A model generated the notes under the pieces. It saw only the letters and a program-made list of their open reading frames with translations. It made no database searches and was not told the origin of the DNA. A stretch of DNA of 64,000 nt from Candidatus Avimuribaculum pullicola (GTDB taxonomy: Bacteria > Bacteroidota > Bacteroidia > Bacteroidales > Muribaculaceae), in assembly GCA_018716295.1 (NCBI GenBank), contig DVKC01000032.1:1-64000 (forward strand), in the 5' to 3' direction. Shown piece by piece: positions 45,887 to 56,300 of the stretch. Each line of letters begins with the position of its first letter. The stretch's first letter is position 1. The translations under genes were made by a program, and so were the position numbers.

Positions 45887-46853
45887 AATCGCCCATATCT
45901 GCATCATTAACATAATCGGGAAGATCACCATTCTGTGCATACAAGTCATCTTGCCCTTCAATCATTGTAGGATTTGACACGCCACCCAATTGCTCGGCGG
46001 TAATATGCTGGTCTTGTATGTCAACAATTTCATCATCCGATATTTGCCCGTCGCCATTGAGGTCGGCTGCCATGAAATCAAATTCTGAGCCTGGGCCATT
46101 TGGATCAACATCAATCAAATACACATCTTGCCCGTCAATAGTCATAGCACCTATGTTTGCCCCGCTTTCCTCGTCATATACCACGCCGAGCACTTGCACT
46201 TCGGGTTCAACATCACTATCATCAATGACAACTACATCATCGTCGGGGACATTATTAGAAGGCTCATCATTGTTAGTCGGTTCTTGCGCGGGATTTTCAG
46301 TGACAGTAGTTGCGCCCTGTGCCCCGCCATTATTATCAGCTACTACATCGTGGTTTTCTCCAGCCGTGCCAGTGCTGTAACCACTCACACTGTTGTTGAA
46401 ATCATCACGCTGCTCGGCAGTCATGTTGTCCCACTCGTCTTTGTAATACGTGCCATAAATATTGCCGCGCCATTCAAACACCCCGCCAGGGCCGACCTCG
46501 GCACGAGCAGCAGCGAAAGCTTCGTTAAACGACATTTCGTCGTTGACACCCGTTGCCACATCGGCAGTACCTACAAAGGTCGTAGTGTTTACATTACTGT
46601 CATCAACATCATCGCCATTTTGCTCGCTTTCTTCAGCTGGACGCTGGGCATACATCTTTGTTGCGAAGAACGAAGAAGCTGCTCCTACCAACAACCCTGC
46701 ACCTGCACTGCCGGCTACGGCTACCCACACGGGGCTACCACCTTTGGATTGCGGCATTTCAGCACGGTTTTCAACACCTTGACTGCTATTTGCAGTTTCA
46801 CCATTCCCGTTATACATGGCGTTTTCTTCGTAAATTGTATTTTCGTTATTCAT
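45876..46853 (-). CDS. Single-pass membrane protein with acidic EF-hand domain (paralogue A)
   Basis: 325 residues. A short cytoplasmic N-terminus of about 40 residues, one membrane helix (VWVAVAGSAGAGLLVGAASS, near 42-64), then about 260 acidic residues. Near the C-terminus is a canonical EF-hand loop DLNGDGQISDDE. The last 110 residues (from EPEVQVLGVVYD to LPDYVNDADMGDYVG) align with those of the protein at 48479-49162, so they are paralogues. Function unknown; a calcium-binding exterior domain tethered to the inner membrane is my inference. Own promoter upstream. Confidence 0.75.
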   Translation of the reverse strand: MNNENTIYEENAMYNGNGETANSSQGVENRAEMPQSKGGSPVWVAVAGSAGAGLLVGAASSFFATKMYAQRPAEESEQNGDDVDDSNVNTTTFVGTADVATGVNDEMSFNEAFAAARAEVGPGGVFEWRGNIYGTYYKDEWDNMTAEQRDDFNNSVSGYSTGTAGENHDVVADNNGGAQGATTVTENPAQEPTNNDEPSNNVPDDDVVVIDDSDVEPEVQVLGVVYDEESGANIGAMTIDGQDVYLIDVDPNGPGSEFDFMAADLNGDGQISDDEIVDIQDQHITAEQLGGVSNPTMIEGQDDLYAQNGDLPDYVNDADMGDYVG

Positions 46854-46899
46854 AATGATAATGTTTTAATTGTTATTATTCCATTTCCTTTTCGTACTA

Positions 46900-46929
46900 C
46901 AAATTTAATATGCTGCAATACGCATTCAA
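46900..46929 (-). promoter_or_regulatory. Internal promoter before paralogue A
   Basis: Minus strand: TTG (46927-46929), 19 bases, TAAATTTG (46900-46907). Confidence 0.6.
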
Positions 46930-46979
46930 TGGATTTTTCGGCTTTTTACACCAATTGCATGGATTAATGTATGAAATCA

Positions 46980-47363
46980 TCAATCCTTTTTCCCTTGCTG
47001 AGAATTTTGCAACATATCGCCATATTGTTGCAGCAATTGTGATGGTACACGGTCGGGGGTAATCTCTTCTATTTCAAGTTCAACCGACACCAACCGCGAG
47101 CGCAATGCCAAGCACAACGAGTCTTGTTGGTCGTTGATTTGCTCCATTCTCTCGGGCGACACGCCGTCGATCGAAGCATTGCGGGCGGCATCGGCCACCT
47201 TTATGCTATCTTGCAAATCTTGCCGTTGCTTGTTAAGTGTATTAAGCCTTATAGCAGTAGTGATTGAATCAGTTCCAGTCGTAGCTTCACGTCCAGCAGC
47301 TTGTGACGGCATCACCAGCATGGCAGCCATCAATAATGGCAAGGCAAATATTAATTTTTTCAT
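46980..47363 (-). CDS. Small secreted coiled-coil protein, unknown function
   Basis: 127 residues. Signal peptide MKKLIFALPLLMAAMLVMPS, cleavage near SQAAG. The mature part is helical and likely coiled coil (LNTLNKQRQDLQDSIKVADA, then QQDSLCLALRSRLVSVELEI). No known domain. It begins 24 bases after the LRR gene and belongs to the same transcript. Confidence 0.7.
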   Translation of the reverse strand: MKKLIFALPLLMAAMLVMPSQAAGREATTGTDSITTAIRLNTLNKQRQDLQDSIKVADAARNASIDGVSPERMEQINDQQDSLCLALRSRLVSVELEIEEITPDRVPSQLLQQYGDMLQNSQQGKKD

Positions 47364-47387
47364 AATGTCACTCCTCCCTCATTGAGT

Positions 47388-48449
47388 TTATTCATCATAA
47401 TCCTTGAAATTCTTCACACCTTTTATTGCTTTTTCCTTAGGCAAATCAGTAGCTTTCAATGCGTATGGCACACTGCCTACCTTATTGTCTTCGGCATACT
47501 CGCCATCGGCATGGGCCAATGCTTCCTGGTATGCTTTCTTGCTGTCGTTTGGCACGATGATTTTCACATCGCGGTTTATCACTTGGAAAGCCAGTTTTGC
47601 TACTCCGCCGCTATAAGCTGTAGCCATCGGTTGCTCGGCACGAAGCACAATCTCTTCAAGCCCTGCCATACGACTCGTTTCCCTGAACGACATTGATTGC
47701 AATGTCGATGGCAAATCAATGTGAGTGATACCCGGGCAGTCGATAAGTGCACCGCGAGTTATCGCTACAGTGCCTTCCTGCACTTTCAATTTGCCGACAA
47801 AAGCACGAGGCACTCCATAAAGGGTGGTCGTATCTCGGTTATACAGCACACCGTCAACCGATACAAACCTTGAATTATTCACATCAATTGTTATCGTTTC
47901 AAGATGTTTTAATTTTTTCATGTTGGCAATCTTCTCCACTTTTGCAGGTATGGCAAGCGTGGTGAGGCTGTCGCTCCAGCGGAACATCGACAAGTCGATC
48001 GATTTCCAATCGCTACCTATAGTAACATCCTTGATTTTGTCGCACTTGAAAAACACACCCTGCCCCATCTGTACGACATTGCCTGGGAACACCACCTTGC
48101 TCAGCGATGTACAACCTTCAAATGCGAAATCGCCAATTTTAGTAATACCCGATGGCAGCACTATGCCTTCGAGTTTCGTCGCGCCACAGAATGCCTTGGG
48201 TTCGATACTCGTTATCTTGTAAACTACACCGCCATGCTTCACCGTTGCCGGCACTTGTACCACACCAGACACTTCAGGCACTATCTTGTCGGCAATACTG
48301 CCACAATACGTCACCGATGCCGTGCGGGCCAACTTGTTGCTGATATTGAAATACAACTTCTGCCCGTTCACCATTGCAGCAAAATCATGGGCATTTGCAC
48401 CGATGCACACTGCCAAGAGCAGAATAATACTAATTATACTTTTTTTCAT
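47388..48449 (-). CDS. Secreted leucine-rich-repeat protein (BspA/LRR_5 type)
   Basis: 353 residues. Signal peptide MKKSIISIILLLAVCIGANA. Then several LRR_5 repeats of about 23 residues, for example ITSIEPKAFCGATKLEGIVL, ITKIGDFAFEGCTSLSKVVF and VVQMGQGVFFKCDKIKDVTI. BspA-type proteins bind host or bacterial surface proteins in other species; no membrane anchor or C-terminal sorting signal is seen here, so it is probably periplasmic. Part of the signalling cluster. Confidence 0.88.
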   Translation of the reverse strand: MKKSIISIILLLAVCIGANAHDFAAMVNGQKLYFNISNKLARTASVTYCGSIADKIVPEVSGVVQVPATVKHGGVVYKITSIEPKAFCGATKLEGIVLPSGITKIGDFAFEGCTSLSKVVFPGNVVQMGQGVFFKCDKIKDVTIGSDWKSIDLSMFRWSDSLTTLAIPAKVEKIANMKKLKHLETITIDVNNSRFVSVDGVLYNRDTTTLYGVPRAFVGKLKVQEGTVAITRGALIDCPGITHIDLPSTLQSMSFRETSRMAGLEEIVLRAEQPMATAYSGGVAKLAFQVINRDVKIIVPNDSKKAYQEALAHADGEYAEDNKVGSVPYALKATDLPKEKAIKGVKNFKDYDE

Positions 48450-48478
48450 AATTTCATTCTGATTATAATTTTACAATA

Positions 48479-49168
<690 letters not shown>

Positions 49169-49191
49169 TTAAGTTTTAATGTTTCTGAGAG

Positions 49192-49222
49192 CAAAATTAA
49201 ATGTCCGAGTCACTGAAACAAA
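49192..49222 (-). promoter_or_regulatory. Internal promoter before paralogue B
   Basis: Minus strand: TTTG (49219-49222), 19 bases, TAATTTTG (49192-49199). Both boxes match consensus. Confidence 0.7.
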
Positions 49223-49273
49223 ACATTCTGGCACATTCTGTAGGAACAGCCCCGTTTTTTACACGAAACCGCC

Positions 49274-50068
49274 TCAACTCGTCCATTGACACTTGCAGAA
49301 AGGGCAATTGGTATTTTGTCGCAACACATCATAAGGTTGTGATGGCAATGTATGATTGCAACCGGGGCATCTGTAATTGTCATGCAAATATTTGGTATTT
49401 TTCTTGGTCGCACCTATATCGTCAAATGTCATTGACAAATATATACCGTAAAGCAATACCACAATTGCCACGCCTGTCAATACGCCTGCATACGGACGAA
49501 TTTCAGGGCCACAAAGCGCAGTCACTGCTCCACCAATCATCGTGAACACCATAGGTATGCTACGCAACAACCCGATGTTTTTCCTGCGCTTCTGCACTGC
49601 ATCTGTTCTTCTTTCATACTCATTCCACACATCTTGCAGCGATGAAATCGAATAAATGCCTGTGGGTGGCTTGGGTTGACCAGCCATTGATGCAGCCGCA
49701 TCAATGGCCGTTTGTAAATTTATACCGAACCTATTATGCCCAAGTTCTATGGTATGGCCTTCATTGACAATTTTCGCCACCACTTCCACGCCGTTGACAT
49801 ACGTATGCTGCTGTGGCTTGATATTGGAAATCTTCACCTGCCCGTCACCGTCAATATCAAGACTGTAATGCGCAGTCCATTTGCCATTGTCCAATGCCAT
49901 GAGGCGACTGACGGAGTTGGGCACAGCCTCGTCCATGCCAAATTGGGCGACCTTGTGCGTACCGCCAATCTCCTTTATGAGCCAACCATTGCCTTGCGGA
50001 TTTTTCCCGACAATAAATTTTTTGTTCTTTAATTTCTCAATGTTCCTGAACATCTCTGAAAATCGCAT
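49274..50068 (-). CDS. FHA-like membrane protein with C-terminal zinc ribbon
   Basis: 264 residues. N-terminal FHA-like domain: KFIVGKNPQGN, SVSRLMALDNGKWTAHYSL, TYVNGVEV and EGHTIELGHNRFG. The usual S-x-x-H is SVSRLM, so the His is missing. Two membrane helices follow (SIPMVFTMIGGAVTALCG and YAGVLTGVAIVVLLYGIYLS). The C-terminus is a zinc ribbon: YRCPGCNHTL and CPFCKCQW. The start (50066-50068) avoids an unlikely N-terminal extension. It mirrors the domain set of the 44515-45120 protein in the other order. Confidence 0.78.
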   Translation of the reverse strand: MRFSEMFRNIEKLKNKKFIVGKNPQGNGWLIKEIGGTHKVAQFGMDEAVPNSVSRLMALDNGKWTAHYSLDIDGDGQVKISNIKPQQHTYVNGVEVVAKIVNEGHTIELGHNRFGINLQTAIDAAASMAGQPKPPTGIYSISSLQDVWNEYERRTDAVQKRRKNIGLLRSIPMVFTMIGGAVTALCGPEIRPYAGVLTGVAIVVLLYGIYLSMTFDDIGATKKNTKYLHDNYRCPGCNHTLPSQPYDVLRQNTNCPFCKCQWTS

Positions 50069-50121
50069 TAAATGATTAATATAACCCTGACAATTTGCAT
50101 CAATTCGCCACCGCCGCACAC

Positions 50122-50517
50122 TTATGCGTTATCACCACGCTCGGCAACAGCAGCCTTTGAAGATACAAATATTTCACGCAGCTTCTTAAGAGCATCTTTC
50201 GATATAGCCAAACTGTAAGCAAACCTGTCGCCGTCACTAAGTATCAGACGCTGGCGCAAAATGGCTATTTGAAACACATAGTTCAGGTTTACGATATGTT
50301 TGCGGCCTACTCGTGCAAAGATTTTGGCAGCCTCTTTCAGACTTTTGCTCAACAAGTCCTGCACTTGAAGCAAATTCATACACACAGTGCCTTTTGTTCC
50401 ATTTTTGAGCACAAAATTGGTGTAGTTACCCTCTGCCTCGAAATATACGATACTCGAAATATTTATCCGAAAAAAATCATCTCGGAAATTAATATACAAA
50501 ATGCTATTGCTATTCAT
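50122..50517 (-). CDS. Stand-alone LytTR-type DNA-binding regulator
   Basis: 131 residues, almost entirely one LytTR domain: DDFFRINISSIVYFEAEGNYTNF, then LPEVQ-like linker VQDLLSKSLKEAAKIFARVG, RKHIVNLNYV and GDRFAYSLAISKDALKKLREIF. No receiver domain, so it is not a classical response regulator. It is the first gene of the cluster, and local regulation of it is likely. LytTR proteins usually bind paired 9-bp direct repeats upstream of targets; I did not find convincing pairs by eye. Confidence 0.88.
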   Translation of the reverse strand: MNSNSILYINFRDDFFRINISSIVYFEAEGNYTNFVLKNGTKGTVCMNLLQVQDLLSKSLKEAAKIFARVGRKHIVNLNYVFQIAILRQRLILSDGDRFAYSLAISKDALKKLREIFVSSKAAVAERGDNA

Positions 50518-50546
50518 GCCATTTGCGTTTTAAGTTGTACACCCTA

Positions 50547-50554
50547 CAAAATTA
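50547..50554 (-). promoter_or_regulatory. Candidate -7 box of the LytTR gene
   Basis: Minus strand reads TAATTTTG, 30 bases upstream of the ATG; no -33 box. Confidence 0.45.
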
Positions 50555-50692
50555 AACATTTTCCTCGACAGATTAGAATTTTTTCCAATAATTATAAAGG
50601 CTTAAATATAGCGAAAGTCGAGAGCAATACAAAAAAACAACTTGTTGATTTCTTGCATTGCCGAGGCGCATCCTATATTATGGAAATATAGG

Positions 50693-50802
50693 AATAATCC
50701 GAGGAGATTTTCGAGGCTATCCCCCTCTCTCGGCATATTGTGAAGTTTGTCACTCTATGCGCTTTTACAAGGGGAATAGCCTCGAAAATCTCCTCGGATT
50801 AT
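50693..50802. repeat. Long inverted repeat between namZ and the LytTR gene
   Basis: Arms of about 32 bases, 50693-50724 (starts AATAATCCGAGGAGATTTTC) and 50771-50802 (ends TCTCCTCGGATTAT), are nearly perfect inverted copies with a 46-base centre. No protein is coded in the 340-base gap 50518-50857. It has no T run, so it is not a standard terminator. Confidence 0.8.
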
Positions 50803-50857
50803 CCTCAAACCTGTTTAAACAGTGCTTCGAATCAAGTTTTAAAAGTGTGAAAACAAA

Positions 50858-52087
50858 TCAATACAAGTAATACTTGGCCGATAGAGCCTTGAAGCTTTCC
50901 ACATCTTTGTTCCAATAATCAATGATGTCGGCCACCTGGTAATTCTGGCTGAGAGTGGTGCGTATTTTGTCGGTACCGCACACACGGTCAAACATGCTGA
51001 AACGATTAGGATCGGCAAGGTCAAACACCTTATGGTCGGGATACAATTTTGCCAATGCTTGCATCACATAAAAGTTGAATAACGACAAGTTGGCACTTTC
51101 CAAGTCGGTGATATACACTTGCACGCCATGCAAATTTTTGCCCTGCCCTGCTGCATAGAACGGCTTGATGTGTATTGGACGAAATTCCATTCCTGGCAAG
51201 CCAAGGCTCGTGAGTTCACGACAGAAAGCTTCGGCATCGATCCACTCGGCACATGCAAGCTGGAACGGCAAAGTGTAGCCCACGCCTATCGACAACACGC
51301 TAAACTCGCCAATGATGCCTGTAGCAGGATAAAAATACGACGACTCTATTTGCGGTATGTGAGGCGATGGCAGCACCCAAGGCATACCCGTATCGCCATA
51401 TTTCATATCGCGCGACCAGCCCGACATAGGCACTACCGTCAGACGTGCTTTTTTCCCTGGAACTATAAGCCCCTCCTCATTGAGCAGAATGGCAAGCTCG
51501 CCAGGTGTCAACCCGTAAACATAAGGGATAGGATATTGGCTGACAAACGATGTGAACCCATCTTCGACAATACACCCTTCCACCTTGTTGCCACCGAGCG
51601 GATTGGGGCGGTCAAGTACCATAAATTCAATGTCGTTTTCTATGCAAGCCTCCATGGCTTTGCCCATAGTGCTTATGTAGGTGAATGAGCGACACCCTAT
51701 GTCTTGAATGTCATATACCAGCACGTCAACACCTTCGAGCATTTCGCTGGTCGGCTTCTGTGTAGCCCCATATAACGAATATACCTTTACTCCAGTAGCC
51801 GGGTCGATGCTACTTTCAACCTTGTCGCCAGCATGCACGTCGCCACGCACGCCATGTTCGGGGCCATACAACGCCACCAGTTCCACCCCAGGAGCCTCAT
51901 GCAAAATGTCGATTGTTGACCGCAAATTACGGTCAACACCTGTAGGATTGGTAATTAATCCCACTCGTTTGCCTTGCAATTGCTTGAAACTGCTGTCACG
52001 CAGAGTTTCAATTCCAGGCTTTGTCTGAGCCATTACCATTGCAATAGTCATGATTGCTGTTATAACTGTAATTATATACTTTTTCAT
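50858..52087 (-). CDS. namZ: Exo-beta-N-acetylmuramidase NamZ (DUF1343)
   Basis: 409 residues. Signal peptide MKKYIITVITAIMTIAMVMA. The DUF1343 family is clear: GKRVGLITNPTGVD, LYGPEHGVRGD, VKVYSLYG, DVLVYDIQDIGCRSFTY and LDRPNPLGG. Characterised members release N-acetylmuramic acid from the non-reducing ends of peptidoglycan fragments. Last gene of a six-gene operon together with the AmpG-like permease, which supports a role in wall recycling. Confidence 0.92.
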   Translation of the reverse strand: MKKYIITVITAIMTIAMVMAQTKPGIETLRDSSFKQLQGKRVGLITNPTGVDRNLRSTIDILHEAPGVELVALYGPEHGVRGDVHAGDKVESSIDPATGVKVYSLYGATQKPTSEMLEGVDVLVYDIQDIGCRSFTYISTMGKAMEACIENDIEFMVLDRPNPLGGNKVEGCIVEDGFTSFVSQYPIPYVYGLTPGELAILLNEEGLIVPGKKARLTVVPMSGWSRDMKYGDTGMPWVLPSPHIPQIESSYFYPATGIIGEFSVLSIGVGYTLPFQLACAEWIDAEAFCRELTSLGLPGMEFRPIHIKPFYAAGQGKNLHGVQVYITDLESANLSLFNFYVMQALAKLYPDHKVFDLADPNRFSMFDRVCGTDKIRTTLSQNYQVADIIDYWNKDVESFKALSAKYYLY

Positions 52088-52116
52088 AATAGTGCAAAAA
52101 AGATTGTCGTGAATTA

Positions 52117-54009
52117 CTATTCTTTCTCTTTAAGGCCAAATTTCGGGTCAATCTTGACAAATGCGCAAATACCTATAGTAGCGGCGCAGCATATCACAGT
52201 CCAAATGAAGAAGTGACGATAACCGATGGTTTCTTGCAGCCAACCCGCAGCCATACCCGGCAACATCATTCCCAATGCCATAAAGCCGGTACAGATGGCA
52301 TAATGCGCAGTCTTGTGCTCTCCCTCCGAGAAATATATAAGGTAAAGCATGTAGGCCGTGAAACCGAAGCCATATCCAAACTGCTCGACAAACACGCATA
52401 TATTAATCACGAGCAACGAACTGTCTTGGAAATAACTGAGGTATATAAACGTCAGGCACGTGAGCGACATGCTCCACGCCATCGGCCACAGCCATTTTTT
52501 CAAACCACCGCGAGCAGCAGCGATACCACCAATGATACCACCAATCGTGAGCCCAATAATGCCCACAGTACCATATACAAGCCCGACTTCGCCTGTCGAA
52601 AGTCCCATTCCGCCTTTGTCGATTGGGTCGAGCAAGAATGGATTTATCAACTTCACCAATTGAGCCTCGGGCAAACGGTATAGAAGCATAAACGCCACTG
52701 CAACCCATATCTGCTTCTTCTGGAAAAACGAAACAAACGTCTGGACAAATTCCTTAAGAATATCGGACGCCGACCTCTTGGCTTCGCGACCGTCAGTGAG
52801 CGGACGTGGCAGCACCCAGCTGTGGTACATAGCCACAGCAAAGAAGAACACCGACAATGCAACAAACACAATAATCCATGCAAAAGGAATATTGCCCGAT
52901 GCTCCGACAAAAGATGCTTCGGTGCGGTCTTTCAACTTATGGTCAATTTCAAAGAACAAATATGCCGTTTTGTCCCAATTATCACGGGAAAACTCAAATC
53001 GGGTTGATAACAGATTTTGTTCAAGTTTTATACTTTGGTCGCCACTCTGGTGCGTTACACTCAGTATTATTGGTTCGTCGGTAACAGGCATTTTATTAAG
53101 CCGCACTCCGACAACAGCTATATTGTCGGCAATGTCGTCGGCAACAGTCTGCCGCTCTTCACCAAACCAGTCACGTATCAATGCCGTGAATGCCGACTCT
53201 TTTTCAGTGCTGGCAGCTACGCCACCTTCCGATGATTGCTGACCGTCAACTTGTGCGGTACTTGCCACGAAACCGTTGGCTTCGTTAAGCATTCTCACAG
53301 AATCGCGCACAGCAGCGGCGTATGCCTTGAATGGCACTCCGTCAACCTCGGCAGGAGCTACACTCCCCACCTCTATTTGTGAAGCCGTGTAAACGAAACG
53401 AGGCTCACCGGCAGTGTCGGCCACTTGTATGTCATACTTAGGTATGCTCGCTACAACCTGTTCGGCAGCAGGATTTGCCACCACCGAGAGTTGTGCCGGT
53501 TCAAGTCCAGTATTAGTTTCCACCAAGCCGGCAATAATCACCAGCAAGCCCTGTCCGGCCACTGTGGCAACACGATAGAACGTGCTGCGTATTCCCACAT
53601 ATAACGACTGCTCATGTTCGGTGAGTGCATGCATGTAAAACCCGTCGGCAGCTATATCGTGCGTTGCCGACGTGAACCCCATAATCCAGAACACAGCCAA
53701 TGTGAGTTGGAAAAAGAATGGCACTGGTATGGTAAACGCCACACCTGCAAATGTGAACGCCAATATCCACTGCATAGATACAGTCCACCACCGCTTGCTC
53801 TTGATAATATCGACAAACGGGCTCCAAAACGGTTTTATTACCCACGGCAGGTAAAGCCAGCCTGTGTAAAGGGCTATGTCGGTATTGGAAATACCCAAAC
53901 GTTTGTACATGATGACCGAAATTGTCATCACTGCCACATACGGCAATCCTTGGGCAAAGTACAGCGTGGGAATCCATGCCCACGGCGATTTTTTCTTGTC
54001 GTTCTTCAT
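52117..54009 (-). CDS. AmpG-like MFS permease with large periplasmic insertion
   Basis: 630 residues. N-terminal segments FAQGLPYVAVMTISVIMYKR, WVIKPFWSPFVD and TSATHDIAADGFYM match AmpG-type muropeptide permeases. About 210 residues (roughly 165-380, from ETNTGLEPAQ to GASGNIPFAW) without membrane helices are inserted in a loop; standard AmpG has no such domain. The remaining helices are normal. It lies 29 bases upstream of namZ and 9 bases downstream of the SpoIID/LytB gene. Confidence 0.88.
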   Translation of the reverse strand: MKNDKKKSPWAWIPTLYFAQGLPYVAVMTISVIMYKRLGISNTDIALYTGWLYLPWVIKPFWSPFVDIIKSKRWWTVSMQWILAFTFAGVAFTIPVPFFFQLTLAVFWIMGFTSATHDIAADGFYMHALTEHEQSLYVGIRSTFYRVATVAGQGLLVIIAGLVETNTGLEPAQLSVVANPAAEQVVASIPKYDIQVADTAGEPRFVYTASQIEVGSVAPAEVDGVPFKAYAAAVRDSVRMLNEANGFVASTAQVDGQQSSEGGVAASTEKESAFTALIRDWFGEERQTVADDIADNIAVVGVRLNKMPVTDEPIILSVTHQSGDQSIKLEQNLLSTRFEFSRDNWDKTAYLFFEIDHKLKDRTEASFVGASGNIPFAWIIVFVALSVFFFAVAMYHSWVLPRPLTDGREAKRSASDILKEFVQTFVSFFQKKQIWVAVAFMLLYRLPEAQLVKLINPFLLDPIDKGGMGLSTGEVGLVYGTVGIIGLTIGGIIGGIAAARGGLKKWLWPMAWSMSLTCLTFIYLSYFQDSSLLVINICVFVEQFGYGFGFTAYMLYLIYFSEGEHKTAHYAICTGFMALGMMLPGMAAGWLQETIGYRHFFIWTVICCAATIGICAFVKIDPKFGLKEKE

Positions 54010-54018
54010 ATTGTAAGG

Positions 54019-55347
54019 TTACTTGGTTTCATATAATTTAGTAATCACGGCTCCTTTAAAGTAATGCTGCAATATTTGCTTGTAGCTATACCCTTTCTCG
54101 CCCATTACGGCTGCACCTATCTGGCATAATCCCACGCCGTGCCCCCAGCCGGCACCACGCAAGACAAATTTGCCAGGATAGCCATCGGCACCAATATCGT
54201 GCCGCTCGACTATGAAAGCCGAACTGTAAAGGTGCGATGGCGACAACGTGCGACGTATTTCCAGTTCTTTCCCTATCGTCAACGTGCGCTTTTCACCCAC
54301 AATCTTCAACTTATAGAGCCGTCCCGATGTGCCACGCGCCACAGGGCGCAAATCGAGTATGCGGCCAAAGTCGATACCTGAGCGTCGGGCCACCAATGCC
54401 GACAATTCTTCTTGCGAGTATTCTACCCGCCAACGGTAGAAATCGGCAGTTTCCTGGTCATAATTATTCAACACTTGCCGCAATACATCTTTATCGTTGG
54501 TGTTGCAGAAAGCACGTGGCGACGACATAATCCAGTCGGCAGCTGCCTCCTCCTTGGTAAGGTCGGGGAAATCAGCCTCATTCTCACCATCGCGGCAAGC
54601 TTCCAAATAAGGGTGATGCACCGGTTCCCAGCAATTCTCAAATTCCTCGTACACGCCTCCGCAACACTTCGAAAAACGTGCATCGCACAACCTGCCATCA
54701 TACATCAGCACCTGTCCGCGGGTAGCGTCCACGGCATCGCGCACAGCATCGGTGGTTTCACGGGTTATGCCTTGGTAACGCTGGCAATGGTCATCGGCAC
54801 ATACATCAAAGTCCAGATGATCCTCGCGGTCATACCATTTTATCACTTCATCGCAACTATCGGCACATTCATCGGCAACCTCATCAGTGGCATCATCACT
54901 CTTCTCCTTGTATATTTGGGCCAGCAACCAGCTGCGTGATATTACGGCATGTGCCTTGAGCAATTCCAATGAAGAGGTTGCACTCATCTCCGATGAAATC
55001 ACACTTTGCAAATAATCCTCGACAGGCAACACATTAATGGCTGTGACTGCAGATTGCTGGCACAACAACTTCAATGCCCCTTTGAAACGTTGGTTTTCCT
55101 TCCTTTCCCAATGAAAATTCACACCAATAGTCACACCGACCAATTCAAATGAGCAATTTGCCAAGTCGGTGGGCACCAGTTCCACTTCATTGTAAGGCGT
55201 GCCATCAAGCACCACTTTACCATCGTTGCAACAAGCACTGTGTCGTCCAGTAATTTCCTTGCCGCCGATTTCATACGTGCCATCCAAGACAAATTCCACG
55301 ACAGGCTCGGTCATTATGCCCACCTTAACATTCGGCTCTTTATCCAT
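54019..55347 (-). CDS. SpoIID/LytB-domain protein
   Basis: 442 residues with no obvious signal peptide in the chosen start. SpoIID domain: VLPVEDYLQSVISSEMSATSS near the middle, QRYQGITRE, and the C-terminal GWGHGVGLCQIGAAVMGEKG, the family hallmark. SpoIID is a lytic transglycosylase that acts on denuded glycan and LytB enhances an amidase. In this operon with an amidase and NamZ, a peptidoglycan role is likely. Confidence 0.88.
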   Translation of the reverse strand: MDKEPNVKVGIMTEPVVEFVLDGTYEIGGKEITGRHSACCNDGKVVLDGTPYNEVELVPTDLANCSFELVGVTIGVNFHWERKENQRFKGALKLLCQQSAVTAINVLPVEDYLQSVISSEMSATSSLELLKAHAVISRSWLLAQIYKEKSDDATDEVADECADSCDEVIKWYDREDHLDFDVCADDHCQRYQGITRETTDAVRDAVDATRGQVLMYDGRLCDARFSKCCGGVYEEFENCWEPVHHPYLEACRDGENEADFPDLTKEEAAADWIMSSPRAFCNTNDKDVLRQVLNNYDQETADFYRWRVEYSQEELSALVARRSGIDFGRILDLRPVARGTSGRLYKLKIVGEKRTLTIGKELEIRRTLSPSHLYSSAFIVERHDIGADGYPGKFVLRGAGWGHGVGLCQIGAAVMGEKGYSYKQILQHYFKGAVITKLYETK

Positions 55348-55358
55348 AATGAAAATGC

Positions 55359-56300
55359 TTATTTCAAGTTATCAACTATGTGGCGGGCAGCCTCTTCCGA
55401 TATACACACCTCATCGAGTATCCCCTTAATATCGGCAGACGTGACTTTTTCAAAATCTTTTTCAAGCGGAGCAATAAACACACCACCCATATCGACCGAT
55501 GCCGGAGTTATAAGTATGTTGGCTTCGCCTTCGGCAAAATAACAATCGGGGCGATGCTTGACACGCGGGAACACTGCTATGCGCCACTCACCGCCTGTGT
55601 ACCAGCACAGAATGTTCAACATAGGCTCAACATCGCCATCATTTACAGGCAATGCCTTGTACAAACATTCAAACATGCTATCACCAGCCTCTACACTGCT
55701 TGCATATATCACAAATGCACGGCGGGCAAGCCCCTCTACAAGATACATCTCTGCACCAGCCGACTTTTTCACCAACTGCTTCTTGCCATGACGTTCAAGG
55801 TCACTGTCAAATGTCATGAAACCTTTGTTCCCAGCCTGGAAATGGAAATGGTCGGGTGCCGATGCGCCACATCTTGGGCCATTGTAAAATACTATAAAAT
55901 CGTCGAGATAGGCGGCAAGACGCATCATGTCGGGCATACGTCCCGAGATTTGTTGTGGTACATGGTTAAGGTTTGGTATTGTCAAGTGTCTTGGAAATAT
56001 CGGATATGGGTTGATGAGTATCATATACTCACTACCCCATTGCAACCCGTCCTGCTCGGCAGGGCGATTCTCGCCACACAAAAAACAACGCCTCGCCTTA
56101 ATCGACTTCGCATCAACTTTCGCAGCCGACGAAATGATACGAGCTGGATTGAACTGCAATTTTATATGCGCTTCACCCACTTCATATTCCTTAATTTTCA
56201 CGCTGCTCAATGCCGCATAATTGTCGGCAGCCAGTTTCCAGTCGTGCAATTGCCGTTGGAACAATCCGGCAACATCGTTTGTCCCGTTCATGGCAATCAT
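55359..56300 (-). CDS. DUF4922 protein, HIT/GalT-like nucleotidyl transferase fold
   Basis: 313 residues, cytoplasmic. The motif [12 protein letters not shown] has the HxHxQ pattern of the GalT/APA/GDP-sugar phosphorylase branch of the HIT superfamily, and [18 protein letters not shown] with CFLCGENRP resembles the N-terminal half of those enzymes. A nucleotide-sugar phosphorylase or nucleotidyl transferase activity is plausible but unproven. It overlaps the glycosyltransferase gene by 4 bases (ATGA), so their products may act in series. Confidence 0.8.
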   Translation of the reverse strand: MIAMNGTNDVAGLFQRQLHDWKLAADNYAALSSVKIKEYEVGEAHIKLQFNPARIISSAAKVDAKSIKARRCFLCGENRPAEQDGLQWGSEYMILINPYPIFPRHLTIPNLNHVPQQISGRMPDMMRLAAYLDDFIVFYNGPRCGASAPDHFHFQAGNKGFMTFDSDLERHGKKQLVKKSAGAEMYLVEGLARRAFVIYASSVEAGDSMFECLYKALPVNDGDVEPMLNILCWYTGGEWRIAVFPRVKHRPDCYFAEGEANILITPASVDMGGVFIAPLEKDFEKVTSADIKGILDEVCISEEAARHIVDNLK

